Assembly (NCBI GenBank): GCA_963747535.1
Contig: CAVVFX010000017.1
Location: forward strand, 248,001-312,000
Source: CAVVFX01 sp963747535
Lineage (GTDB): Bacteria; Acidobacteriota; Terriglobia; Bryobacterales; Bryobacteraceae
Length of the DNA: 64,000 bases
Direction of reading: 5' to 3'
A program made the position numbers and the translations under genes. Positions 17,071 to 27,143 of the stretch are shown here, in pieces; the stretch's first letter is position 1; each line of letters opens with the position of its first letter. Under the pieces are notes generated by a model, which did not search any database, was not told the origin of the DNA, and saw only the letters and a list, made by a program, of their open reading frames with translations.

Positions 17071-18162
17071 TCAAAGCGGGGCCTTTCGGTAGAGAAGCAC
17101 GAAGCCCAGGCCCAGGATGCCGAATGCGAGGAGCAGAATCCACTTTACCGAGAGGACTGCGGTGGGGAAGCCTCCGGCCGGGTCGGCGCTCTGGTAGAGG
17201 CGCGGGAGAACTTGCATGAGCGTGTTCTGTGAACCTGCGTCGCCGGAATCGCTGGTCTCGGCGGCCTGGCGGTTGAGAGCGCCGGTGCCTTCGATTTGCA
17301 CCGTCACGGCAGGAATGTCGACGCCGTAGATAGTGGCTTTGGTGCGGGGTTCCTGGCCCAGATTCTGCAGTCCGGCGGCCTTCATGGTGACGCCCAAGGG
17401 CGCGACCAGTTTCGTCGAGTTGCCTTTGTAAAACGTCTTGACGTCAAAATCGCCGGGCGACGTGAAAGGCATCACGTAGCTGACGTCGACACGGGATTCA
17501 CCAGGCAAGACCGCGAAGTCGAGCTTCATGACGTTCGGTTGGGCCGTCTTCTGGGGCGCGCGGCGAACCGGTACGCTGCCGGGGCTGAGCACGTTCACTT
17601 CGGCTTTCCCTTGAGCAGCCGCGGGGAGCCAGAAACGAAGCGTCCCATTGGCGGGATCATTGTAGGTGACTTTGCCGTCATTCTTGAAAACGAAGCTCTC
17701 GCTGACCGTAACATTCTGGCCGTCGGGCTCGAGGAGCATCATGTGCTGCTCGACGTGAGCCGCTCCGGGCTTGGCGGAAGATTTATAGACGGTGATGGCC
17801 AGGTCGTTCGCGGGTGCGCCCGGCGGGATCATGTGGTTGTAGAGTGCGCCGTCGAAAGCGGCTTGCACCAGGCGCGGTCCTTGACCCTGCACGTCGGCGT
17901 TGATCAGGAACTTGCCATCGGGCCCGGATTTCACGCTTTCAATGGACTCGGGTCCGTTGCCGCCGACTTTGTAAAGGGTGACGGTGGCGTTGGGCTGAGG
18001 CTGGCCGGTGGTGCCGTTGATGATGGTGCCGTCGATGGCGGCGTGGGCGAGGGCGGCGAAGAAGAGTGCCAACAAAGAGCAGAGGCCGCTGCGCAGCCTG
18101 GCAGACCACAAAAAACGATGGTCTGCCCCACGGGAATTTTGGGAGACTGGCAGGAGTTTCAT
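17071..18162 (-). CDS. Secreted carboxypeptidase-regulatory-like protein in the ccm cluster
   Basis: 363 aa from the ATG at 18162, which overlaps the stop of the preceding gene (ATGA). The signal sequence core is LCSLLALFFAALAHA (residues ~27-41). Next comes a beta-sandwich regulatory domain (GTIINGTTGQPQPNATVTLYK), then a second region with FWLPAAAQGKAEVNVLSPG, and a C-terminal membrane helix (residues ~338-357). Residues ~10-25 (RGADHRFLWSARLRS) are encoded by the family-A hairpin at 18101-18126, so repeat DNA forms the n-region of the signal peptide. It is probably anchored with its bulk outside the cytoplasm. Its role in cytochrome c maturation is unknown. Confidence 0.8.
   Translation of the reverse strand: MKLLPVSQNSRGADHRFLWSARLRSGLCSLLALFFAALAHAAIDGTIINGTTGQPQPNATVTLYKVGGNGPESIESVKSGPDGKFLINADVQGQGPRLVQAAFDGALYNHMIPPGAPANDLAITVYKSSAKPGAAHVEQHMMLLEPDGQNVTVSESFVFKNDGKVTYNDPANGTLRFWLPAAAQGKAEVNVLSPGSVPVRRAPQKTAQPNVMKLDFAVLPGESRVDVSYVMPFTSPGDFDVKTFYKGNSTKLVAPLGVTMKAAGLQNLGQEPRTKATIYGVDIPAVTVQIEGTGALNRQAAETSDSGDAGSQNTLMQVLPRLYQSADPAGGFPTAVLSVKWILLLAFGILGLGFVLLYRKAPL
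18101..18126. repeat. Family-A hairpin repeat, copy 5, inside a coding region
   Basis: Perfect arms GCAGACCA / TGGTCTGC with loop CAAAAAACGA. It lies within codons ~13-21 of the gene at 17071-18162, preceding the hydrophobic core of its signal peptide. Confidence 0.85.
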
Positions 18163-18563
18163 GCGCGCACCTTCATGGGCTTGCCGCATTCTCCGCAGAA
18201 CTTCAGGGCCTGATTGAACTGGGCTCCGCAGCTGGGGCACGCATTTGTTTTCGGCGCGGGCGCTTTCTTTTTGGGCTCGACGGATGGCGCCGGGAGCGTC
18301 CCTTTGATGCGGTCGACCTCAGCCATCACTACGGCCAGTTCCTTTTGCAGGCCGAGTTTGGTCTGCTGGTAGTCCTGGTCGGAAAGTTTGCCGACGCGGA
18401 ATTCAAATTGGGCATCGCGGAGATTATCGTAGATGGCGGCTTTGCGTTCGTCGAGGTGGGCGAAGGGCGAGACGGGCTCCGGTTCAGGGAGGTCCTGGGT
18501 GCGCACGGTCAGGATGAACGCCAGTACCGCAAGCGCAAGGATAGAGGCAATGGCGATGGTCAT
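18159..18563 (-). CDS. Membrane-anchored zinc-ribbon protein
   Basis: 134 aa. An N-terminal helix (residues 1-20) anchors a coiled region (about 35-90, rich in Glu/Lys/Gln: LDERKAAIYDNLRDAQFEF). The C-terminus is a two-knuckle zinc ribbon, CPSCGAQFNQALKFCGECGKP. It overlaps the neighbours on both sides by 4 bp and so belongs to the ccm operon. Its layout resembles the C-terminal (CcmI-like) halves of heme-lyase proteins fused to a ribbon, but I cannot assign a function. Confidence 0.8.
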   Translation of the reverse strand: MTIAIASILALAVLAFILTVRTQDLPEPEPVSPFAHLDERKAAIYDNLRDAQFEFRVGKLSDQDYQQTKLGLQKELAVVMAEVDRIKGTLPAPSVEPKKKAPAPKTNACPSCGAQFNQALKFCGECGKPMKVRA

Positions 18564-19109
18564 TGGTCGAGACTCGAAGTTTCTTTTTCGGCCGCGGCGA
18601 GATAGCGCGGGTCGATGGGCGTCCCGGGAGCTTGAGTTCCCGGGGCGGCGGTGTCGGATGGCGTGGCTTTGGGACGGAACGATTGCCGCAGAAAGAACAC
18701 GATCGCAAGCAGGCCCAGAGCCAGAGCGCCGTAGGGAATCACCCAGAAGAAGCTATTGGGATCGGCGCGGTAGATGCCGGCGCCATATTCTTTTTTGAAG
18801 ACGTCGATGATCTGGTTGTCCTTCATGCCGGCCAATTGCATCTTGGCGATCCGGACGCGTGCGGGATTGCAGAAGCCGCAACCCTGGAGGGCCATGGGGC
18901 AGGCAACCGTATCCTTACAAGAGCCGCACTGGCAGGCAATATGCGCACCGACGCGGAGGACGTCGGAGCTGCCGATTTGGGCTACGTCGCCGTCCTGGGC
19001 CAAGGCTAGAGCGGCGAGAAGCGCGATGGCCGCGAGTAGCGGGAGGCGGCTGCTGCGCAGCCGGGCGACCTGGGGGTCGCTGGCGGACGAGGGCGTCCGC
19101 CCCACAAGA

Positions 19110-19129
<20 letters not shown>
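18560..19129 (-). CDS. ccmH: CcmH-like cytochrome c maturation protein, cysteine-rich variant
   Basis: 189 aa. CcmH proteins reduce apocytochrome CxxCH thiols before heme attachment. Here the usual single CxxC is replaced by six cysteines spaced C-x-C-x2-C-x5-C-x6-C-x2-C (ACQCGSCKDTVAC then GCGFC). The downstream helical part typical of CcmH (MQLAGMKDNQIIDVFKKEYG) is followed by a membrane helix (~128-148). Start ATG 19129 has an AGG-type Shine-Dalgarno and overlaps the ccmF 3' end by 20 bp. Residues ~8-22 (LVGRTPSSASDPQVA) are encoded by a family-B hairpin ahead of the signal-peptide core. CcmH identity is likely but the cysteine layout is unusual. Confidence 0.8.
19063..19106. repeat. Family-B double hairpin, copy 2, inside a coding region
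   Basis: Stems GCGACC / GGTCGC and GCGGACG / CGTCCGC with loop AGGG, preceded by the palindrome GGCTGC-TGC-GCAGCC at 19046-19060. It encodes the n-region of the CcmH-like signal peptide. Confidence 0.8.
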
Positions 19130-21122
<1,993 letters not shown>

Positions 21123-21177
21123 AGTTCTCTCAGTCTAACTGCTTCATGTACTCAAAAAGGGACAGTGCCCAGAGGTG

Positions 21178-21636
21178 CTACATGCCTGAAGACTTGGCCG
21201 GCTGCAGTTCCGCAGGCGCCTGGCCGGGCTTCGTGGCGTATTTGGAGGCGCATTTGGCCTGAATTTTACTGGCATGGAAGACGCCGTCCACTCCCATTCT
21301 TCCGTCGGCCAGAGCTTGCGCGCCATCGCGGAAGGTGTCGGGCAGCGGATCGCGTCCGCTGTAGACAACCTTGAGATAAAGAGGAGTTTGCTCGGGCTTG
21401 GCCGGATCAGCCTGGACCAGGGTGAAATCGACGATCTGGCCGTCGTGCTGAATGGAGCCTTTCTGGATGTCACCACCGACGCGGACGTGCTGATCGGCCG
21501 ATTGCGATCCCATCTTGCCGAGTTCGGCGATGGTCTTGTAATAGGTCTGGTTGCCGGCCATGCTGGATGTCGCGATCCAGATCAGGGTGCCGACGATAAG
21601 AGTGACAAGGGCGGCGAACTTCCCGTACTTTTTCAT
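21178..21636 (-). CDS. ccmE: Heme chaperone CcmE, CxxxY type
   Basis: 152 aa. An N-terminal helix (about residues 8-24) anchors a periplasmic OB-fold domain (VRVGGDIQKGSI, LYLKVVYSGRDPLPDTFRDG, GVFHASKIQAKC). Classical CcmE binds heme covalently through a His in an HxxxY motif. Here the motif is C129-A-S-K-Y133, the Cys variant known from some delta-proteobacteria and archaea. The C-terminal tail (~residues 134-152) is short and Pro/Ala-rich. It is the first gene of the minus-strand ccm cluster. Confidence 0.9.
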   Translation of the reverse strand: MKKYGKFAALVTLIVGTLIWIATSSMAGNQTYYKTIAELGKMGSQSADQHVRVGGDIQKGSIQHDGQIVDFTLVQADPAKPEQTPLYLKVVYSGRDPLPDTFRDGAQALADGRMGVDGVFHASKIQAKCASKYATKPGQAPAELQPAKSSGM

Positions 21637-21750
21637 ACTCGGGCCTCTTTACTTCCTAGTATATGACGCTGAGGGGATCAGTTTTGTTGCTTATATGGTA
21701 TGGGCCAATGCTTTGTGGGGAAGGAGTTAGGTATGCCAACCGCTTCACAG

Positions 21751-21930
21751 CCGCGAACCGCGGGGCAGGCCGCGGTCCAATGTGTCTGAAACTTGGGCCT
21801 TTGCCTCCGCGAGCGAAGCTTGACCGCAGATTCTTTAGAGCCGCTAACCGCGGGGCAGGCCGCGGTCCAATGTGTCTGGAGCTTGGGCCTTTGCCTCCGC
21901 GAGCGAAGTTTGACGCAGTTTCTTTAGAGC
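21751..21930. repeat. Tandem duplication, two ~90-bp units
   Basis: Units start at 21751 and 21841 with period 90 bp and few differences (for example GAAACTT versus GGAGCTT, and one 1-bp loss near the end of unit 2). Each unit contains the palindrome AACCGCGG-GGCAGG-CCGCGGTC and CTTGGGCCTTTGCCTCCGCG. Unit 2 reaches into the last codon(s) of the terminase-like gene. A reversed relative of the palindrome is at 45305-45326. Confidence 0.85.
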
Positions 21931-22715
21931 TTGAGGGGCTCAAACTCGTGGCTGATCGCGTCCTCCACCAAATTGCGGTCGAACAGGCCGTTCTCCGTGC
22001 CGGTAAACTCACAACAGTACTCCTGCCGGAACCACCGGTCGCCCATCGTCCTTTGTTCTTCCCGTAAGAACCCCGGGGCGATCCGGGCGCATTCCGACGC
22101 CGGCACTTTGATGCGCTCCCATTCGGGACCGCCATGGGTCCACGCCTCGTAGAAGAAACCGCGCTGGCCGCAAGGGGTGCTCATCAGCCACAAGGCTCCG
22201 TCGCTCACGGCCAGCATGGGCCGGATTGCCAGGTAGAGGTCGTCGCTGACTCGCGAGGCTTCATCCACCAGCAGGAGGGAGACGGCCGAAAATCCGCGGA
22301 CCGTCGCCTCAGTCCCGGGCAGGCCAACGATTCGGGAGTGGTTGGGAAGCCGCAGCGAAATCTCGTTGTCGCCATCTCCTTTCGGCCTGAACCCTAAGCG
22401 CTGCACGAACGTCGACGCCTTGCGTACAAACTCGCCGCTTTGCCGCGCGGTCGGGCTCACCACCAGGGTGAGGCTCTCGGGCATCGACCACGCCTGATGC
22501 ACTGCCTTGGCAGCCGTTACCGTCGACTTGCCCCATTGCCGGGTGCAATTCAAAATTCCACGCCGCGCGGGGGATTCCAGCACGCGCGTCTGCACCGCAT
22601 CCAACTCAATCCCGATCCGGGTTATGAATGACAGCCCGGTTACCTCGTCATCTTGCGCGGCCGGCGCCCCCCGGGGCGGTTCTTTCGGTCGCGTTACCTC
22701 CAAATAGTAACTCAC
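21924..22715 (-). CDS. Orphan phage terminase large-subunit-like ATPase
   Basis: 263 aa from the GTG at 22715 (VSYYLEVTRPKEPPRG); the frame is open to 22829, so the start is uncertain. Walker A-like TRQWGKSTVTA is followed by LTLVVSPTARQSGEFVRK, Walker B LLLVDEASRVSDD and motif III-like LMSTPCGQRGFFYEAW, the terminase_6 order. The C-terminal nuclease domain of full-length large terminases appears largely missing: the protein stops soon after EYCCEFTGTENGLFDRNLVEDAI. No other phage structural gene is nearby. It is probably a domesticated or relict packaging ATPase, paired with the gene at 22960. Confidence 0.75.
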   Translation of the reverse strand: MSYYLEVTRPKEPPRGAPAAQDDEVTGLSFITRIGIELDAVQTRVLESPARRGILNCTRQWGKSTVTAAKAVHQAWSMPESLTLVVSPTARQSGEFVRKASTFVQRLGFRPKGDGDNEISLRLPNHSRIVGLPGTEATVRGFSAVSLLLVDEASRVSDDLYLAIRPMLAVSDGALWLMSTPCGQRGFFYEAWTHGGPEWERIKVPASECARIAPGFLREEQRTMGDRWFRQEYCCEFTGTENGLFDRNLVEDAISHEFEPLKL

Positions 22716-22867
22716 GACTTCAGCGTAGCAACGGAGGAGCGGAATTCGGTCGCTGCGCAGGCTCAGCCGGTTCTGGTTTGCCGTGCAAGTCATAGGAGGG
22801 ACATGCAGTAATGCGTCTTGGAGAAACAACTTCAGTGCTGGTGATTCGAATTGATGACGGGAAGAAA

Positions 22868-22906
22868 AGAAAGGCCGCAGGGATGAACGCAGATGAACGC
22901 GGATAA
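22868..22906. repeat. Degenerate family-C repeat
   Basis: GGATGAACGCAGATGAACGC followed by GGATAAAG resembles the ATGAACACGA tandem units of the other copies, with G substitutions. It lies between the terminase-like gene and the KHGL-type gene. Confidence 0.5.
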
Positions 22907-22959
22907 AGCGAAAACACTTATGGATTCATTTGGGTCACGGCTCTTGAACTACGGCTGCT

Positions 22960-23574
22960 TTAGATGACGTCTTTGGCTATGAACAGGTCGATTTCGTCGT
23001 CCGTAGCGAAGTGGGTACAGCCCTTGCTGGCCGTTCGCAGCCGGTTCGCGAGGGTGAGTTGGCTGTCCAGCAAACGGGCCGAAAAAACGAATCCGTCGTC
23101 GGCGGGGTTCCAGGGGATGTTGTTGGTTTTGTTGTAGTTATAGAGGATGACGGCGATGCGGAAGTAGAGGGCGGCGTCCTTTTTGCGCTTCGCCTGGAGA
23201 TCAGTCAAGGTTTTGAGGGTGGTTTGGATGATGCGGGCGAAACGCTGGTCGTAGATGCTGTAGGTGTGCATGAATTTGCGCTCGGGGTCGCCGGATTCGA
23301 GAGATTTTTCGATGGAGTCGGCTTCGAGGGCGGGGATACGCCGGCGACGCCACTCGGTTTGGGCGAGGTGGATGACGAGGTCCTCCTCGGTGGTTCCTTT
23401 GGGCTGGTGCTCGCGGTTGTAGCGGTAGAGAAATCGGTCGAATTCTTCCTGGGATTCTCCGGCGAGGAGGAAGGATTTGGTGGAGAAGAGTCCGTGTTTG
23501 AGGGAGTTTTGGGAGGAGCGCTGTTTGCCTTCTTCGGTGTGCGGTCCCGGGGATTTTTTCTCGATTTCGGTCAT
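22960..23574 (-). CDS. KHGL-type hypothetical protein (small-terminase-like context)
   Basis: 204 aa. The N-terminus EEGKQRSSQNSLKHGLFSTK is a signature I associate with a large family in Acidobacteriota and Planctomycetota, often near terminase-like genes. The middle is helical and charged (LVIHLAQTEWRRRRIPALEADSIEKSLE), as in DNA- or RNA-binding proteins. There is no membrane segment or catalytic motif. It is about 245 bp upstream of the terminase-like gene on the same strand, so a packaging-type pair is a reasonable guess. Function unknown. Confidence 0.75.
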   Translation of the reverse strand: MTEIEKKSPGPHTEEGKQRSSQNSLKHGLFSTKSFLLAGESQEEFDRFLYRYNREHQPKGTTEEDLVIHLAQTEWRRRRIPALEADSIEKSLESGDPERKFMHTYSIYDQRFARIIQTTLKTLTDLQAKRKKDAALYFRIAVILYNYNKTNNIPWNPADDGFVFSARLLDSQLTLANRLRTASKGCTHFATDDEIDLFIAKDVI

Positions 23575-23809
23575 GGTGAGCCTCTTGGGAGTCTGGGTTC
23601 TAGGAGGCGCGGATCGCCTTGCCTGATTTGAGAGTTGCAGATGGGATTGGCGTTTTCAGGCGGTGATTTTGGTAAGTGGTTGAGGGGTGGGGAGATGTTA
23701 TTGCGAAGAGTGCGGGACTGAAAACCGGCTCAGCGGCTGACAGTCGAAGTTCTGAACTCACCGTGGAGACGCCGAGTCGCGGAGGAAGACGCGGAGAACC
23801 GAGCGTAGA

Positions 23810-24574
23810 CTACATGCGGTCGAAGGCTACTTTGAACTTATCCCCGCCACTCGCCGCGGCGCCGGTTTCGGTCATCGACTTGCCGTCGGCCGTCACGGTG
23901 TAGGTGGCTTTAAAGAAGGGCTTGCCGTCTTTCTTGACGGTCAGGTCGAGGGAATGCGGCGCAGCGTTTTTCATGGCCGCAGTAAAGCCCGGCGGCAGCA
24001 TGGGACCGTTGCAAGGGTAATCCTTGCCGTCCAGTCTGGCGTCGCAGATCATTCCCATATCGGGATCTTTAAAAATGAGGCCGTCGGTACCGGAAGCGGT
24101 CATTTCGACCATCCCGGACGCGCCGGAGACATTTTTGGTCTTCCATTTCCCGGCGAGCGACGGTCCGCCCGAAGCGCGCTCGTACACGGTGGTGCTTTCG
24201 ATTGAGCCCCCGTTGGCTTTCATCTGCCTGGAGTGGTCGGTGAGCGTTTTGCCATCGGCACCGAGTTTGAAGCTATCGGTCTCGGTTATTTTGCCGTTGG
24301 CCTTCGCAACCAGCTCCCAGGTGTTGGCATCAACAGCTTTCCAGGCGGCGGTTCCACCCAAGCCGTCGGGATAGTCCTTGCCATCCATCTTGAACTTGTA
24401 GGTGATGCCGAACGCGGTAGTCCGCCATTCGCCTCCAGGTAAATTTTCAAGAGTAATGGTGGTCTGGCCGAAATCGCTCTTAGCCAGGTTCACCTTCCAT
24501 TTGCCCGCGTACGGCAGATCGGCGGCCATTCCGACGCTAACTGTGCCGCAGAGCAAGGCCAGTCGTAAGTTCAT
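23810..24574 (-). CDS. Secreted protein with two lipocalin-like repeats
   Basis: 254 aa from the ATG at 24574, which has a GAGGGG Shine-Dalgarno. Signal peptide is MNLRLALLCGTVSVGMAA. Two homologous beta-rich halves follow: GKWKVNLAKSDFG (residue ~25) and GKWKTKNVSG (residue ~145), each with TGKTLT/GKSMTE-type turns. The protein at 26313 is built from one similar half. The fold is probably a small beta-barrel or lipocalin-like sandwich in the periplasm. No catalytic motif is visible; function unknown. Confidence 0.75.
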   Translation of the reverse strand: MNLRLALLCGTVSVGMAADLPYAGKWKVNLAKSDFGQTTITLENLPGGEWRTTAFGITYKFKMDGKDYPDGLGGTAAWKAVDANTWELVAKANGKITETDSFKLGADGKTLTDHSRQMKANGGSIESTTVYERASGGPSLAGKWKTKNVSGASGMVEMTASGTDGLIFKDPDMGMICDARLDGKDYPCNGPMLPPGFTAAMKNAAPHSLDLTVKKDGKPFFKATYTVTADGKSMTETGAAASGGDKFKVAFDRM

Positions 24575-24606
24575 CAGTTCATCCCCTCTCGACTGGAGAT
24601 TATGCA

Positions 24607-24650
24607 TCACGTGGCGTCGAGAAAGCAACATCGCTGCTGCTTTCTCGCCT
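24607..24650. repeat. Family-F repeat, copy 1
   Basis: Contains GTGGCGTCGAGAAAGCAACA and forms a perfect 10-bp stem CGAGAAAGCA / TGCTTTCTCG. A second copy with a decayed right arm is at 26820-26860. Confidence 0.7.
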
Positions 24651-24771
24651 GGCCAGCACAAGAGACCGTCGGCGACTACAGGTCCAAGTCTGTAAACAGC
24701 AGGGCGTCACAGGGGATGTGCCCCGAGCTCATGTTTGGGCGGCCTGGGCGGCCGCGAATCGGTTAAGAGCC

Positions 24772-24809
24772 AAAATCGCAGCCGTTTTGAGGCGGGGATT
24801 TGCGATTTT
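24772..24809 (-). terminator. Terminator-like inverted repeat
   Basis: Perfect arms AAAATCGCA (24772-24780) and TGCGATTTT (24801-24809). Read on the minus strand it is a stem ending in a U-tract, about 140 bp after the stop of the gene at 24953. It could act in both directions. Confidence 0.4.
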
Positions 24810-24952
24810 CGGCGAGACGGCGACAGTGTAGCCTGCTCGGCCACGCGGAGCACCCCCAGGGATCCCAACTCGAGAACGTGCATCCGGTTATGAGACTGAG
24901 TTGTGAGACTCTGAACGTGCTGATTTCGTTGGCTTCGCCGAGCGCCCGAAAC

Positions 24953-25396
24953 TTACCGGTTGTGGGACGGTCCTGCTTCCCATGGTCGAAGCGATTTCAG
25001 TTCGGGCAGTCCGAACGGATGCTGGATGTCACTTAGATCGTAAACTTCGAGGCCCGCGAGGAACCCGCCGCGCTGCCAAAGCATTACTCCAACCAAGTTG
25101 CCGTTGAGTTCTCCCAATGCTTCGCCAACGAGATTGTCTTGAGGCTGGGCCGGAGGGGTACCCTCAGCTACTCGGAGATCGACAGTTGGGCAGCCGCAAC
25201 TGCACTGCCCGGTGACGCGAGCGCCGTCGAGTTGCGGGAGCAACGAGAGCGCTGAAGGATTCGCATGAAGTAAGAGCCACTCTGCTATGGCGCGTTCTTC
25301 GCTTGAGATTGGACGGTCAAGCGGAATGGTCCTGGCTGGTTCCTCGTTCACAATAGCCGATCTCAAAGCACGAAGCCGGGACCGCAGTCGGTTCAT
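24953..25396 (-). CDS. Hypothetical protein with CSCGCP motif
   Basis: 147 aa, soluble. Its N-terminus is basic and helical. A central cysteine motif GQCSCGCPTVDLRV (residues ~63-76) might bind a metal. The C-terminal half is beta-rich (GELNGNLVGVMLWQRGGFLAGLEVYDLSD). I recall similar CGCPS/TxxL proteins of unknown function in Actinobacteria but cannot name a family. It stands alone between accessory genes. Confidence 0.65.
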   Translation of the reverse strand: MNRLRSRLRALRSAIVNEEPARTIPLDRPISSEERAIAEWLLLHANPSALSLLPQLDGARVTGQCSCGCPTVDLRVAEGTPPAQPQDNLVGEALGELNGNLVGVMLWQRGGFLAGLEVYDLSDIQHPFGLPELKSLRPWEAGPSHNR

Positions 25397-25497
25397 AACT
25401 GGATTGTAAGTCCCCCCGCTGCTCCGGTCCCAGAGCGAAACATAGTCGCCTCGTTTTGTCTTGTCCCGAAACCTACCCTTTGTTGGACAAAGCGGAT

Positions 25498-25852
25498 TTA
25501 TCGCTTTAGCAAAGCGTCAATCTGCTTTTTGAGTTGCGGCAGGTCGTCTTTTAGGGTGCCCCAAAGCACATCAATGTTTTACATCAAAATAATTGTGGAT
25601 CATTCTATTGCGCATGCCGCGCATTTCGGGCCACGGCAACGAAGGATGAGCGGCAACAAACTCCGGTTCCTGTTTCTGAATTCTGTTCGCAGCTTCGCCG
25701 ATGATCTCGATATGACGGATGACGGCAGCTTGGGTCTTATGGTCGCGTTCGAGCGCCGCCGCGTTATCAATCCCTTGAACATAGCCGGTGATGCGGTCAA
25801 TGGCTTCCGCGATGTGCTGCAAATAATCTTGTATGCGTTCGGGATGTTTCAT
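25498..25852 (-). pseudogene. hepT: HepT-like (DUF86/HEPN) ribonuclease, frameshifted at the C-terminus
   Basis: The frame from 25852 gives 93 aa and keeps the HEPN catalytic RxxxxH-type motif (R-N-R-M-I-H, residues ~81-86), but stops at 25571 right after YFDVKH. Removing one base from the A4 run (25577-25580, shown as tttt on the plus strand) restores the usual C-terminus N-I-D-V-L-W-G-T-L-K-D-D-L-P-Q-L, ending at 25498. HepT toxins cleave RNA and are neutralised by the MntA partner. It overlaps the antitoxin gene by 4 bp. The shift may be real inactivation, phase variation at the homopolymer, or a sequence error. Confidence 0.75.
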
Positions 25853-26139
25853 AGAGGCTGCGCCATTTGCAGAACCTTGTCGCGGAACTTCGTCGGCAAG
25901 TCTTTGGGGGTCAGTACCGATACGTGTACGCCGAGCAATCGTTGGGCTTCATGCTCAAGGCCCGCGAGGGTAAACAGGGTTGTGCGTTCCGTGGCGTCCA
26001 CCAGCAAGTCAAGGTCGCTTTCGTCGTCGTCCTTGCCCGTGAGCACCGAACCGTACACGCGCGGGTGTGCGACGCTGTAGCGACTGACGAGCCGCCGCAA
26101 TTCGTCGCGGTGCGCTGTGAGGGCTTCCGATGGTTTCAT
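25849..26139 (-). CDS. mntA: MntA-like nucleotidyltransferase antitoxin
   Basis: 96 aa from the ATG at 26139. The minimal nucleotidyltransferase motif VYGSVLTGKDDDESDLDLLV (GSx..DxD) is at residues ~29-48. Enzymes of this type AMPylate and silence HepT toxins. The gene sits upstream of hepT with a 4-bp overlap, the standard order of this type VII-like pair. The upstream frame adds 12 residues (MLKSYDEKRESA), but the internal Met fits the family better. Confidence 0.85.
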   Translation of the reverse strand: MKPSEALTAHRDELRRLVSRYSVAHPRVYGSVLTGKDDDESDLDLLVDATERTTLFTLAGLEHEAQRLLGVHVSVLTPKDLPTKFRDKVLQMAQPL

Positions 26140-26312
26140 GGCAGATTCTCGCTTTTCATCGTAGCTTTTTAGCACGAACCGGCGGCGGCGTCACGTCGGC
26201 GGCGCAGTACCGATATAATATCGGCCCGATGTGGAAAACGACCCGCAACCACGCTTTCCAGCGTGACCGGGAAGCGGGCGCTTCCGGCTGATAAGGATAC
26301 GGAGATAACAAA

Positions 26313-26783
26313 ATGAAAAAAGCTCTGGGCATAACGTTCGCGGTGTTGGCCATGGCTGCCATCGCGTTTGGGGCGGACAATACGCTCGGCACGTGGAAGC
26401 GCGACGCCGCGAAATCGAAACCAGCTCCCGGGACGTCGCCGATTACAAACCTTACGGTAATGCGAGAGGCCGCCGACGGCGGGGTGAAAATTACGGCCAA
26501 CGGTGAAAGGGCGGACGGCTCGAAGATCGATACCGTCACCATCGCGAAATACGACGGCAAAGAGGTTGCGGTGACGGGCACGGGCCTCACGTGGGACACC
26601 GTCGCTATCAAGCAGGTCAACGCCAACACGCTTACCGAGGAGCGCTCGAAGAAGGGCGGGAAGTATCATGCAACCGTCCGAACCGTGGTTTCGAAGGACG
26701 GCAAGATGATGACTGTGACCGCGAAAGGGACCGGCGCCGATGGCAAGGCATTCACAACAGTAAACGTTTTCGACAAACAGTAG
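26313..26783 (+). CDS. Small secreted lipocalin-like protein
   Basis: 156 aa with a good Shine-Dalgarno (GGAGATAACAAA before ATG) and signal peptide MKKALGITFAVLAMAAIAFG. The mature part is beta-rich: LGTWKRDAAKSK, KYDGKEVAVTG, SKDGKMMTVTAKGTGADGK. It is similar to each half of the protein at 23810-24574, suggesting paralogous secreted proteins in one accessory region. Function unknown. Confidence 0.75.
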   Translation: MKKALGITFAVLAMAAIAFGADNTLGTWKRDAAKSKPAPGTSPITNLTVMREAADGGVKITANGERADGSKIDTVTIAKYDGKEVAVTGTGLTWDTVAIKQVNANTLTEERSKKGGKYHATVRTVVSKDGKMMTVTAKGTGADGKAFTTVNVFDKQ

Positions 26784-27143
26784 GTTGAGGGCAATTGAGG
26801 CCGCACCGCCGGTAGCCATGGCGTGGCGTCGAGAAAGCAACATCCCGGCCGCCTTCTACCATTTTTCCCTTCCCGTACTTTGGTGACGCTCTCCCGCGCA
26901 AAACGGCGAACACGGACGCAACATTTTAGGAGTGCGATGCAGGCCAGCAGTATTTCCTGATGGGCCGCGGGCCGCTTTTTGGCGGTGATCAGTCCCGAAC
27001 CTGCCGTTCCAAGTGATTGCCGGGTCGAGCGTTCCGGTCTAAAGAAATTGAATCGAGCCAGGCAGATTCACATCGTTACCCGGCAGCATCAGGCAAGAGC
27101 GGTCGCCGAAACCGCACATAAAGGACTTGATAGAGGGAAAACG
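26784..27143. other. Spacer with a family-F repeat
   Basis: 360 bp with no supported gene. The second family-F copy (GTGGCGTCGAGAAAGCAACA) is at 26823-26842 with its right arm degraded. GGGCCGCGGGCCGC followed by TTTTT at 26963-26981 may be a weak terminator-like palindrome. Confidence 0.5.

Larger units (their letters stand above)
24575..24952. other. Gene-poor spacer with two hairpins
   Basis: 378 bp without a supported gene. It holds the family-F hairpin (24607-24650) and the inverted repeat at 24772-24809. The rest shows only GC-rich palindromic scraps such as GGGCGGCCTGGGCGGCC. Confidence 0.6.
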
